A DNA stretch of 64,000 nucleotides. Origin: Streptomyces sp. CNH099. GTDB lineage: Bacteria; Actinomycetota; Actinomycetes; Streptomycetales; Streptomycetaceae. The notes under the pieces are model-generated. The model did no database searches, had not been told where the DNA came from, and saw nothing but the letters and a program-made list of their open reading frames with translations. The translations under genes and the position numbers were made by a program. The stretch covers positions 62,001 to 126,000 of the forward strand of contig AZWL01000008.1 of assembly GCA_000514715.1 (NCBI GenBank), written 5' to 3'. This document shows positions 16,915-24,994 of this stretch, one piece after another (position 1 is the first letter of the stretch; each line of letters starts with the position of its first letter).

Positions 16915-18498
16915 TCAGCTCTGCCGGACGCCGTTCACCGTGCGGGGCACGTCCGCCGGATCGGCGTCGCGCAGCTCGGCGGGCAGCAGCGGCTGCGGCG
17001 TGTTCTGGTACGTCACCGGGCGCAGCCAGCGCTCGATCGCCGTGCCGCCGACGGACGTCGAGGTCGACGTGGTCGCCGGGTAGGGGCCGCCGTGGTGCTG
17101 GGCGGGGGCGACGGCGACGCCCGTGGGCCAGCCGTCGACGAGGACCCGCCCGGCGAGCGGGGTCAGTTCGGCCAGCAGCCGCGCCGCACCGGCGTCCCCC
17201 GCGTCCTCCGTGCCCGCCGCCTCCGCCGCGCCCAGGTGCGCGGTCGCCGTGAGGTTGCCCGGGAGCCGGGCCAGTACCGCGGAGACCTGCGCGACGTCCC
17301 CGTACCGCACGATGACGGTCACGGGCCCGAAGCACTCCTCCACCAGCAGGTCGTAGTCCCCGCCGCCGGCGAGGCGCTCGGCGTCGACGGTGAGGAAGCC
17401 GCCGCTGACGGTGTGCTCCCCGTTCGCGCCCGGCGTCACCGGGCTCTCCACGCCGGGCAGCTCCGCCCGCTCCCGTACGCCCGCGATGAAGGCCGTCCGC
17501 ATCCGCGGGTCGAGCATCACGCCCGGCTCGGTGTCGCTGACCGCCGCCGTGAGCGAGGTGACGAGCCGGTCCCCGGCCTCGCCCGCCGGTACCAGCACCA
17601 GACCCGGCTTCGTGCAGAACTGGCCCACGCCCAGCGTCATCGACCCGGCGAGCCCCGCGCCGATCTCCTCAGCCCGCTCCGCGGCCGCCGCCTCGCTGAC
17701 GACGACGGGGTTGAGGCTGCCCAGCTCGCCGTGGAACGGGATGGGCCGGGGACGGGCCGCGGCGGCGTCGAACAGGGCCCGCCCGCCGCGGACCGAGCCG
17801 GTGAACCCGGCGGCGGCGACGAGCGGATGGCGTACCAGCTCCACGCCCGCGTCGAAGCCGTGCACGACGGAGAGCACCTCCTGCGGCAGCCCCGCCTCCG
17901 CCGCCGCGCGGTGCAGCAGCGCCGCGCACAGCTCGGAGGTGCCGGGGTGGTCGGGGTGGGCCTTGACCACGACGGGGCAGCCGGCGGCGAGCGCGCTGGC
18001 GGTGTCGCCGCCGGGGACGGAGAAGGCGAGCGGGAAGTTGGAGGCGGAGTAGACGGCGACGACGCCGAGAGGCACCTTCCAGCGGCGCAGGTCGGGCCGC
18101 GGCGGGACGAGGGAGGCGTCGGCGTGGTCGATGCGCACGTCGAGGAAGTCGCCGGCCTCGGCGATGTCGGCGAAGGCGCGCAACTGGTAGGTCGTGCGGG
18201 TGAGTTCACCGCTGAGCCGGCCGGGGCCGAGGGCGGTCTCGGCGTCGGCGCACTCGACGACCTTGTCGACGTGCTGGTCGAAGAGGTCGGCCGCGGCCCG
18301 CAACAACCGGGCGCGCTGCGCGCGATCGGCGAGCGCCGGGGCGGCGGTGTGCGCGGCGCGTACGGTCTTGTCGATCTCCTCGGCGGTCGCCTCGGTGGCA
18401 ACCTGCTCCCGGCGGTTACCGGTGCGGGGGTCGACGCTCCAGACTGGTGCGGACACTGGTGCGGACAACTGAGATGTCTCCGTTCCTCTTGCACACAT
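16915..18498 (-). CDS. Aldehyde dehydrogenase (NADP+), 2-oxoglutarate semialdehyde type
   Basis: This probably oxidises 2,5-dioxopentanoate (ketoglutarate semialdehyde) to 2-oxoglutarate. The 527-aa ALDH has YSASNFPLAFS and the cofactor-pocket KAHPDHPGTSE, the general-base Glu in FHGELGSLNP and the nucleophilic Cys in GVGQFCTKPG. The FHGELGSLNP and GQFCTKPG context is typical of ketoglutarate-semialdehyde dehydrogenases of sugar-acid pathways. Start ATG at 18498 avoids an upstream in-frame extension with no ALDH similarity. It is divergent from an IclR regulator, and a dehydratase and DapA-type enzyme lie a few kb away, which fits a shared pathway. Confidence 0.85.
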   Translation of the reverse strand: MCARGTETSQLSAPVSAPVWSVDPRTGNRREQVATEATAEEIDKTVRAAHTAAPALADRAQRARLLRAAADLFDQHVDKVVECADAETALGPGRLSGELTRTTYQLRAFADIAEAGDFLDVRIDHADASLVPPRPDLRRWKVPLGVVAVYSASNFPLAFSVPGGDTASALAAGCPVVVKAHPDHPGTSELCAALLHRAAAEAGLPQEVLSVVHGFDAGVELVRHPLVAAAGFTGSVRGGRALFDAAAARPRPIPFHGELGSLNPVVVSEAAAAERAEEIGAGLAGSMTLGVGQFCTKPGLVLVPAGEAGDRLVTSLTAAVSDTEPGVMLDPRMRTAFIAGVRERAELPGVESPVTPGANGEHTVSGGFLTVDAERLAGGGDYDLLVEECFGPVTVIVRYGDVAQVSAVLARLPGNLTATAHLGAAEAAGTEDAGDAGAARLLAELTPLAGRVLVDGWPTGVAVAPAQHHGGPYPATTSTSTSVGGTAIERWLRPVTYQNTPQPLLPAELRDADPADVPRTVNGVRQS

Positions 18499-18525
18499 GG
18501 CGGACGGTGACCGACGATACCGGTG

Positions 18526-18541
18526 GTTCGATATTCTGAAC
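18526..18541. promoter_or_regulatory. Candidate IclR operator between dehydrogenase and regulator
   Basis: GTTCGATATTCTGAAC has 4-bp inverted arms (GTTC/GAAC) around an AT-rich centre. It sits in the only AT-rich stretch of the neighbourhood, between the divergent starts at 18498 and 18604. Its position suits autoregulation and control of the dehydrogenase by the adjacent IclR protein. The assignment rests on symmetry and position only. Confidence 0.4.
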
Positions 18542-18603
18542 GCCGTCTCTATACGTGAATCTCTTGGATTTGTATCGCTGTTCAAGCGAAGGGGTCAAGC
18601 GCC

Positions 18604-19374
18604 ATGGGGGTCGCCGACGCCGGTGGGGGTCAGGTCAAGTCTGCCGTCCGCACCGTGGAACTGCTTGAGTATTTCGCGGCCCGGCCCGGAATGCACAGTC
18701 TCGGCGACGTCCAGCAAGCCGTCGGCTACCCCAAGTCCAGCCTCTATATGCTCCTTCGCACGCTCACGGAGCTGGGCTGGGTGGAGACGGACGGCACCGG
18801 CACGCGGTACGGGATCGGGGTGCGGGCGCTGCTCGTCGGCACGTCGTACATCGACGGCGACGAGGTCGTGGCCGCCGCCCGCCCCACCCTCGACCGGCTC
18901 GCGGACGACACCACGGAGACCATCCACCTGGCGCGGCTGGACGGCGTGAACATCGTCTATCTCGCCACCCGCCAGTCGCAGCACTACCTGCGGCCGTTCA
19001 CCCGCGTCGGCCGCCGCCTCCCGGCGCACGCGACGGCGCTGGGCAAGGCGCTCCTCGCGACGTACCCCGACGAGGCGGTCCGCAAGCTGCTGCCGGAGTC
19101 GCTGGCGCCGCTGACCGAGCACACGGTCACCGACCGGGAGCAGCTGATCGAGGAGCTGCACGGGGTGCGCGAGCGCGGCTACGCCCTGGACCGGGAGGAG
19201 TCGACGCTGGGGCTGCGCTGCCTCGGGGTCGCGATCCCGTACCGTACGCCGGCGCGGGACGCGATCAGCTGCTCGGTGCCGGTGGCGCGGCTGACGCCGG
19301 GGCACGAGCAGGGCATCCGGGAGGCGCTGCTCGACGCCCGGGACCGCCTCACGCTGGCGACGCGCCACCTCTGA
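18604..19374 (+). CDS. IclR-family transcriptional regulator
   Basis: This 256-aa regulator has an N-terminal winged helix (VKSAVRTVELLEYFA, then KSSLYMLLRTLTELGWVE) and a C-terminal IclR effector domain (HATALGKALLATYP; GYALDREESTLGLRCLGVAIPYR). Such proteins usually sense a small carboxylic or sugar acid and control the neighbouring catabolic gene. It is transcribed away from the aldehyde dehydrogenase. AAGGGG lies about 8 bases before the ATG. Its stop is 8 bases from the end of the convergent permease gene. Confidence 0.92.
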   Translation: MGVADAGGGQVKSAVRTVELLEYFAARPGMHSLGDVQQAVGYPKSSLYMLLRTLTELGWVETDGTGTRYGIGVRALLVGTSYIDGDEVVAAARPTLDRLADDTTETIHLARLDGVNIVYLATRQSQHYLRPFTRVGRRLPAHATALGKALLATYPDEAVRKLLPESLAPLTEHTVTDREQLIEELHGVRERGYALDREESTLGLRCLGVAIPYRTPARDAISCSVPVARLTPGHEQGIREALLDARDRLTLATRHL

Positions 19375-19382
19375 CCCCGGAC

Positions 19383-20831
19383 TCACACCCCGAGCAGGTC
19401 CTCGATCGGCTCGATCGCGAAGTAGACCGTGAACAGCGCCGACGCCGCCCACATCAGCGGGTGCACCCGCCGGGCGCGGCCCATGACCGCCTGGAGGACC
19501 ACGTAGGCGATGAAGCCCGCGCCCAGGCCGTTGGTGATGGAGTACGTGAAGGGCATCACGGCGATCGTCAGGAAGGCCGGGACGGCGATGTCGTAGCGGG
19601 TCCAGTCGACGTGGCGGACCTGCGTCATCAGCAGGAAGCCGACCGCGACCAGCGCCGGCGCCGCCGCCTGGGACGGGACGACCAGGGCGAGCGGGGTGAA
19701 GAGGAGGGCCAGGCCGAAGAGGGCGCCGGTGACGAGGTTCGCCAGGCCGGTGCGGGCGCCTTCGCCGACGCCCGCGGCGGACTCGATGTAGCTGGTGTTG
19801 GAGGAGCCGGAGGCGGCGCCGCCGGCGACGGTGGCGAGTCCGTCAACGAAGAGGAGCCGGCCCAGGCGGGGGACGCGCCCGCGCTCGTCGAGGAGGCCGG
19901 CCTCGCTGGTGACGCCGACGGCCGTGCCCATGGTGTCGAAGAAGTCGGTGAGGAAGAGGGTGAACACGAGCAGCACCACCGTCACCGCGCTGACCTCGTC
20001 GAACGCCCCGAAGAAGCTGAACTCCCCGAGCAGCCCGAAGTCCGGCGCCTCGACCACGTCGCCGGGCCAGTCGGGCACGGTCAGGCCCCAGGCCTCGTCG
20101 GCGATGTCCGCGACCGAGTTGATGACGATGGCGACCACGGTCATCGCCATGATGCTGATGAGGATCGCGCCCTTCACGCCCCGCGCGAGCAGCGACACGG
20201 TGAGCAGCACGCCGGCGCAGAACACGACGACCGGCCAGCCGCCGAGCGTCCCGCCGCCGCCGAGCTGCAGGGGGACGGTGGTGTTGGCGGCGTCCGGGAT
20301 CCGGGTGGCGAAGCCCGCGTCGATGAAGCCGATGAGGGCGATGAACATGCCGATGCCCACGCTGATCGCCATCTTCAGCGGCTGCGGGATGGCGTTCATG
20401 ACGGCCTCGCGCACGCCGGTGGCGGCGAGCAGGCAGACGACGATGCCCTCCAGCACGACGAGGCCCATCGCGTCGGGCCAGGTCATCAGCGGGGCGATCT
20501 GGTACGCGACGACGGTGTTGAGGCCGAGTCCGGCGGCCAGCGCCAGCGGCAGGTTGGCGGTCAGCCCCATGAGCACGGTCATCACGGCGGCGACGAGCGC
20601 GGTGACGGTGACGAGCTGACCGAAGTCGAGCTGGTTGCCGTACTTGTCCTCGGCGCCGCTGAGGATGATCGGGTTGAGCACGAGGATGTACGCCATCGTG
20701 AAGAACGTGGCGAGCCCGCCGCGTATCTCGCGGGCGGCGGTCGAGCCGCGCTCGCGGATGCGGAAGAGGCGCTCCAGGGCGGCCGGACTCGGCGCCGGGG
20801 CGGGAGGCTTGTCGGTGGGGTGGTCGGACAC
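19383..20831 (-). CDS. NCS2-family purine permease (AzgA/PbuG-like)
   Basis: This 482-aa membrane protein of the nucleobase/cation symporter-2 family has about 12-13 hydrophobic segments. Family motifs are GGLATFFTMAYILVLNP near residue 39, LGLNTVVAYQ, FFDTMGTAVGV and GSSNTSYIESAAGVGEGAR. AzgA-like members import adenine, guanine or hypoxanthine, so purine uptake is the best guess. The GTG start at 20831 is preceded by AGGAG. It lies inside an otherwise sugar-acid-related region without a clear functional link. Confidence 0.9.
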   Translation of the reverse strand: MSDHPTDKPPAPAPSPAALERLFRIRERGSTAAREIRGGLATFFTMAYILVLNPIILSGAEDKYGNQLDFGQLVTVTALVAAVMTVLMGLTANLPLALAAGLGLNTVVAYQIAPLMTWPDAMGLVVLEGIVVCLLAATGVREAVMNAIPQPLKMAISVGIGMFIALIGFIDAGFATRIPDAANTTVPLQLGGGGTLGGWPVVVFCAGVLLTVSLLARGVKGAILISIMAMTVVAIVINSVADIADEAWGLTVPDWPGDVVEAPDFGLLGEFSFFGAFDEVSAVTVVLLVFTLFLTDFFDTMGTAVGVTSEAGLLDERGRVPRLGRLLFVDGLATVAGGAASGSSNTSYIESAAGVGEGARTGLANLVTGALFGLALLFTPLALVVPSQAAAPALVAVGFLLMTQVRHVDWTRYDIAVPAFLTIAVMPFTYSITNGLGAGFIAYVVLQAVMGRARRVHPLMWAASALFTVYFAIEPIEDLLGV

Positions 20832-20900
20832 GGGAAGCTCCTGAGCGGCGGCGGGGACGGTGGCCGTGGCACGGCAGCTGGCATTGTGCCTGCTGAGGCG

Positions 20901-20910
20901 CCTGATCAGG
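20901..20910. promoter_or_regulatory. Palindrome upstream of the NCS2 permease
   Basis: CCTGATCAGG is a perfect 10-bp palindrome about 70 bases upstream of the permease start. A weak -10-like CACAAT follows on the minus strand at about 20884. It could be an operator overlapping the -35 region; no regulator is indicated. Confidence 0.25.
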
Positions 20911-21037
20911 TAGAGCTTGGGTGACGCTTCCGCAGCGGACCCGCACCGCCGCCGCCCGGGCCCGCGTCAGCGGACCCGGACCGCGCCCGCGCACGCCGGG
21001 GCCGGCCGGCACCGACCGCGGGCTGCGCGGCGCCCCC

Positions 21038-21904
21038 TCAGGCCACCGCCCTGCGCGCCAGCGCCGCCGCCGCGGCGTGGTCGAGCCGGCCGTCGGCCAC
21101 CGCCGTGACGACCCGCCGCGTGAGGCTCGCCCCCGGCGCCAGCGGCACCCGTTCGGACCAGGCCAGCGCGGAGCCGACCCCGGGGTACTCCCGGGCCCGT
21201 ACGAACCAGGGGTCGCGGCGCGTGCGGTCGGTGGCGCCGGAGAAGACCAGCGTCCAGTCGTCCGACGCCAGCGCCAGCCAGCGCGCCGGCCGCCCGTGCA
21301 CCGCCTCCTCGCCCTCGGCGGCCGCGGTGAACACCCGCGGCGGGCGCTCCGTCCGCGGCGCCCGCCAGAAGAAGCCGCCGTAGCCCGCGCCGGGGCGGCC
21401 GTTGGTGGCGGGGCTGCCGAACGAGACCGGCGCGCCGGAGACGTTGGTCAGCGCGAACGACACGCCCAGCGCCCACGCCGCGCCGCCCGCCGGGGCGACG
21501 GCGACGGCCCGGCGCTCGCGCAGCACCTCCGCGCCGGCCGCGTACCAGCTCAGCTCCTCGACGAAGCCGTCCGGGTCGCGCAGCAGCCAGCCGGCGTGCC
21601 GCTGCTCGCCGTGGTTGTCCAGCTCGACGGGGCCCCGGCCGCGGACGAAGGTGCGCCCGCCCCAGAAGTTGCCGCCCGCGACGTCGGGGACGGCGATGCT
21701 GACGCCGAGGTGGTGCGGGTGGTCGTCGGGCGTCAGCTCGGTGACCGGCACCCCGGCCAGCGTGGTGAGCGGGTGCAGGTACGGGCGGGGCGACAGCCGG
21801 GGGTCGAGGCGCGGGCGGTGCACGTAGCGGCCGACGCTGCGGCCGGCGCAGCGCAGCAGGGTGGCGGTGTCGGTGCCGGACCGGTGGGGGGAGGGGACGG
21901 TCAT
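21038..21904 (-). CDS. DUF6807 (PmoA-like) family protein
   Basis: This 288-aa soluble protein is of the family often labelled PmoA, a misnomer, as there is no membrane segment or copper motif. Features include RPYLHPLTTLAGVPVTE, the His-rich DDHPHHLGVS and GGNFWGGRTFV, with an aldose-epimerase-like beta-rich C-terminal half. In actinobacteria it commonly follows a Gfo/Idh oxidoreductase, as here, where the ATG at 21904 overlaps the oxidoreductase stop (ATGA). A role in modifying or sensing an oxidised sugar is plausible, but the reaction is unknown. Confidence 0.8.
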   Translation of the reverse strand: MTVPSPHRSGTDTATLLRCAGRSVGRYVHRPRLDPRLSPRPYLHPLTTLAGVPVTELTPDDHPHHLGVSIAVPDVAGGNFWGGRTFVRGRGPVELDNHGEQRHAGWLLRDPDGFVEELSWYAAGAEVLRERRAVAVAPAGGAAWALGVSFALTNVSGAPVSFGSPATNGRPGAGYGGFFWRAPRTERPPRVFTAAAEGEEAVHGRPARWLALASDDWTLVFSGATDRTRRDPWFVRAREYPGVGSALAWSERVPLAPGASLTRRVVTAVADGRLDHAAAAALARRAVA

Positions 21905-23085
21905 GTGCGGCTCACCTCGCTGCCGGCGGCCCAGGGGGCGCCGAGTTCGGAGTAGAGGGCCAGCCGCTCCGCGCCGGCGGCGACGAGCGCGTCGACGCCG
22001 GGTACCACGCGGCGGACGGCCGGCGGGCCGGCGGCGGCGGGCTCGGTGCGCCAGGCGGCGGGGGGCAGCGGCACGGGGTCGGGGGCGGTGCGTACGGCCT
22101 CGACCACCCGCATGAACGCGCCGCAGGCGGCGACGGGCGCGAGCAGCGGAGTGCCGTCGCGGAGGTGGTCGAGGAGGTTGCCGAGGAGGTCGGTCCTGCG
22201 GTACGTGATCTCCTCCGGGCCGTGCCCGGCGCGCTGGAGCAGGACGCGGTCCTCCTTGTACCAGAAGGTGATCCGGCCGGCGGCGCCGTGCACCATCACG
22301 TACGGGTCGGCCGCGCGCTCGGCGCACAGCGTGACGGCGCCGACGACCTCGGTGCCGCGGGCGGTGGTCAGCCGGACGCCGGAGGTGTCGTCGGCCTCGA
22401 TGTCGTGCGCGCGGTACAGCTCCAGCTCGATGCCGGTGACGTCGGCGGCCCGCACCGTGCCGTCGAGGGCGAGCGCGGTGGCGACGGCGTGCGCGAGCGG
22501 GTTGGTGAGCACGCCGTCGACCACGTCGACGCCGTCGAGGCGGCGCCGCCCGGTCCAGGGCGCGCGCCGGAAGTACGCCTCGTCGCGCACCCACGCGCCG
22601 GCGGCGCCGATGCCCCGCACCGCGCCGACGGCGCCTTCGGCGACGAGCGCGCGGACGGCGGGCACCGCGTGCGAGCCGAGCGACTGGAAGCCGATCTGGC
22701 AGGCGACGCCGGCGGAGCTGCAGGCGGCCTCGATGCGCTCGTACAGCGCGAACGACGGCGCGGGCGGCTTCTCCAGCAGCAGGTGCACGCCGTGCGCGGC
22801 GGCGACCACGGCGAAGTCGGTGTGGGTGGGGATCGGCGTGGAGACGACGGCCAGCCGGGCGCCGGTACGCTCCAGCAGCGTGGCGAAGTCGGCGTCCTGC
22901 GCGACCGGTTCGCCGGCGAACTCCGCGCTCGACAGCGGCCGCGTCTCGCAGACGCCGGCCAGCTCGACCAGGCCCGCCCGCTGCAGCCTGCGGATGTTCT
23001 CCAGATGCTTGCGGCCGTGCCCGCGGGCGCCGGCCAGCACGACGGGCACGGGAGCGGGCGTCCGGGATCCGTTCCGGCGGGTCAT
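21901..23085 (-). CDS. Gfo/Idh/MocA-family oxidoreductase
   Basis: This 394-aa NAD(P)-dependent sugar oxidoreductase has a Rossmann start VVLAGARGHGRKHLENI, AVVSTPIPTHTDF, and the family signature LLLEKPPAPS with the catalytic Lys. The C-terminal half is the usual alpha/beta Gfo/Idh fold (DGVLTNPLAHAVATALAL). Substrate cannot be told. The ATG at 23085 overlaps the stop of a 21-codon ORF, and the 3' end overlaps the DUF6807 gene. A perfect LacI-type operator lies about 85 bases upstream. Confidence 0.9.
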   Translation of the reverse strand: MTRRNGSRTPAPVPVVLAGARGHGRKHLENIRRLQRAGLVELAGVCETRPLSSAEFAGEPVAQDADFATLLERTGARLAVVSTPIPTHTDFAVVAAAHGVHLLLEKPPAPSFALYERIEAACSSAGVACQIGFQSLGSHAVPAVRALVAEGAVGAVRGIGAAGAWVRDEAYFRRAPWTGRRRLDGVDVVDGVLTNPLAHAVATALALDGTVRAADVTGIELELYRAHDIEADDTSGVRLTTARGTEVVGAVTLCAERAADPYVMVHGAAGRITFWYKEDRVLLQRAGHGPEEITYRRTDLLGNLLDHLRDGTPLLAPVAACGAFMRVVEAVRTAPDPVPLPPAAWRTEPAAAGPPAVRRVVPGVDALVAAGAERLALYSELGAPWAAGSEVSRT

Positions 23086-23147
23086 CCCTGCACCGCCCTC
23101 GGGCTGAAGCCGGTGACTCCGGGCGGCCGCGCCACGGCTTGGGCCAT
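23082..23147 (-). CDS. 21-aa ORF coupled to the Gfo/Idh gene
   Basis: On the minus strand, an ATG at 23147 sits about 6 bases after AGGAG, a better ribosome site than any near the oxidoreductase start. It opens a 21-residue frame (starting MAQAVARPPGV) whose TGA overlaps the oxidoreductase ATG (ATGA). It looks like a leader that delivers ribosomes to the next gene, or a real small protein. Nothing in the sequence indicates a peptide function. Confidence 0.45.
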   Translation of the reverse strand: MAQAVARPPGVTGFSPRAVQG

Positions 23148-23167
23148 GTCTGCTCCTATCGGTGCCG

Positions 23168-23181
23168 TCGAAGCGCTTCGA
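23168..23181. promoter_or_regulatory. LacI-family operator upstream of the Gfo/Idh-DUF6807 operon
   Basis: TCGAAGCGCTTCGA is a perfect 14-bp palindrome with the central AAGCGCTT typical of LacI/GalR sugar regulators. It lies 21 bases upstream of the small ORF's start and next to ACGTTATCG, a possible -10. No LacI gene is in the window, so the regulator is encoded elsewhere. Confidence 0.7.
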
Positions 23182-23245
23182 TAACGTTGTTCGGTGGGTC
23201 GGACAGATCGGTCGGGCGGGGGCGGGCGGGTCAGGTCGTGCGCGG

Positions 23246-24994
23246 TCAGCCCGCGTAGGGCTCGGGCACCCGGCCGGTACGGGCCAGGAAGGCGAAGTCG
23301 CAGCCGGTGTCGGCCTGCGTGATCTGGTCGGCGTACAGGGCGCCGTAGCCGCGTTCGTAGCGCGGGGGCGGCGGCGTCCAGGCGGCGCGGCGGCGGGCCA
23401 GCTCCGCGTCGTCGACCTCCAGCCGGAGGGTGCGCGCGGCGACGTCGAGGGTGACGAGGTCGCCGTTCCGGACGAGGGCCAGCGGCCCGCCGACGTACGA
23501 CTCGGGCGCGACGTGCAGCACGCAGGCGCCGTAACTCGTGCCGCTCATCCGGGCGTCGGAGATCCGCACCATGTCGCGCACGCCCTTCTTGAGGAGGTAC
23601 GCGGGGATCGGCAGCATCCCGTACTCCGGCATGCCGGGGCCGCCCAGCGGGCCCGCGTTGCGCAGCACCAGCACGTGGTCGGCGGTGAGCGCGAGGGCGG
23701 GGTCGTCGATGGTGCGCTGCAGCTCCCGGTAGTCGTCGAAGACCGCGGCGGGTCCGGTGTGCGCCAGGAGCCGGGGCTCGGCGGCGACGTGCTTGATGAC
23801 GGCGCCGTCCGGGCACAGGTTGCCGCGCAGCACGGCCACGCCGCCCTCGGCGGCGACGGGCCGGTCGCGGGGCCTGATCACCTCCTCGTCGTGCACCCGG
23901 ACGCCGTCGAGCCGCTCGCGCAGGGTGCCGGCGACCGTGGGGCGGTCGAGGTGCAGCACGTCGGTGAGGCGGGACAGCAGCGCGGGCAGCCCGCCGGCGA
24001 AGTGGAAGTCCTGCATGAGGAACCGGCCGCCGGGGCGGACGTCGGCGAGCACCGGCACGGTGCGCGCGATCCGGTCGAAGTCGGCGGCGGCCAGGGGGAC
24101 GCGGGAGCGGCCGGCCATGGCGATGAGGTGGATGACGGCGTTGGTGGAGCCGCCGAGGGCGAGGACGGTGGCGACGGCGTCCTCGTACGCCTCGCGGGTG
24201 AGGATCTTCCCGGGGGTCAGGTCCTCCCACACCATCCCGGTGATCCGCGCGCCGGCCGCGGCGGCCATCCGTTCGTGCCCGGAGTCGACGGCGGGGATCG
24301 AGGAGGCGCCGGGCAGGGTCATGCCGAGCACCTCGGCGGCGGCGGTCATGGTGGCGGCGGTGCCCATGGTCATGCAGTGGCCGGGCGAGCGGGCGAGCCC
24401 GCACTCCAGCTCCGCCAGCTCGCAGTCGCCGATGAGCCCGGCGCGGTGGTCGTCCCAGTACTTCCACATGTCCGTGCCGGAGCCGAGGACCTCGTCGCGC
24501 CAGCGGCCGGGCAGCATCGGGCCCGACGGAACGAAGAGCGCGGGCAGGCCGGCGCTGGCGGCGCCCATGAGCAGCGCGGGGGTGGTCTTGTCGCAGCCGC
24601 CCATGAGCACCGCGCCGTCGACCGGGTACGAGCGCAGCAGCTCCTCGGTCTCCATGGCGAGGAGGTTGCGGTAGAGCATGGGCGTGGGCTTCTGGAAGGT
24701 CTCCGACAGCGTGGCGACGGGGAACTCCAGCGGGAAGCCGCCGGCCTGCCACACCCCGCGCTTGACGGCCTGGGCGCGCTCACGCAGGTGGGAGTGGCAG
24801 GGGTTGATGTCGGACCAGGTGTTGAGGATCGCGACGACCGGCTTGCCGAGGTGCTCCTCGGGCAGGTAGCCGAGCTGCCGGGTGCGGGCGCGGTGGCTGA
24901 AGGAGCGCAGTCCGGCGGCGATCCCGTCCCCGTACCAGCGGTGGCTGCGCAGCGCGGTCGCGACCCGGGGCGCTTCGCCGGCGGCGGCGCTCAT
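23246..24994 (-). CDS. IlvD/Edd-family dehydratase (sugar-acid type)
   Basis: This 582-aa iron-sulfur dehydratase turns a dihydroxy or polyhydroxy acid into its 2-keto-3-deoxy product. Cluster and active-site regions are NTWSDINPCHSH, LMGGCDKTTPALLMGAAS, ARSPGHCMTMGTA and DARMSGTSYGAC. The overall pattern is closer to pentonate/hexonate dehydratases (arabonate, xylonate, galactonate) than to biosynthetic IlvD; this, the DapA-type partner and the operon support a sugar acid as substrate. The ATG at 24994 overlaps the DapA-family stop (ATGA). Confidence 0.87.
   Translation of the reverse strand: MSAAAGEAPRVATALRSHRWYGDGIAAGLRSFSHRARTRQLGYLPEEHLGKPVVAILNTWSDINPCHSHLRERAQAVKRGVWQAGGFPLEFPVATLSETFQKPTPMLYRNLLAMETEELLRSYPVDGAVLMGGCDKTTPALLMGAASAGLPALFVPSGPMLPGRWRDEVLGSGTDMWKYWDDHRAGLIGDCELAELECGLARSPGHCMTMGTAATMTAAAEVLGMTLPGASSIPAVDSGHERMAAAAGARITGMVWEDLTPGKILTREAYEDAVATVLALGGSTNAVIHLIAMAGRSRVPLAAADFDRIARTVPVLADVRPGGRFLMQDFHFAGGLPALLSRLTDVLHLDRPTVAGTLRERLDGVRVHDEEVIRPRDRPVAAEGGVAVLRGNLCPDGAVIKHVAAEPRLLAHTGPAAVFDDYRELQRTIDDPALALTADHVLVLRNAGPLGGPGMPEYGMLPIPAYLLKKGVRDMVRISDARMSGTSYGACVLHVAPESYVGGPLALVRNGDLVTLDVAARTLRLEVDDAELARRRAAWTPPPPRYERGYGALYADQITQADTGCDFAFLARTGRVPEPYAG

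Noticed and set aside
21038..21904. Methane monooxygenase subunit PmoA
   Set aside because: The family name is a database misnomer; there are no membrane helices or copper ligands, and the context is sugar metabolism.
23246..24994. Biosynthetic dihydroxyacid dehydratase (ilvD) label
   Set aside because: The DapA-family partner, GntR regulator and overall pattern favour a sugar-acid dehydratase.
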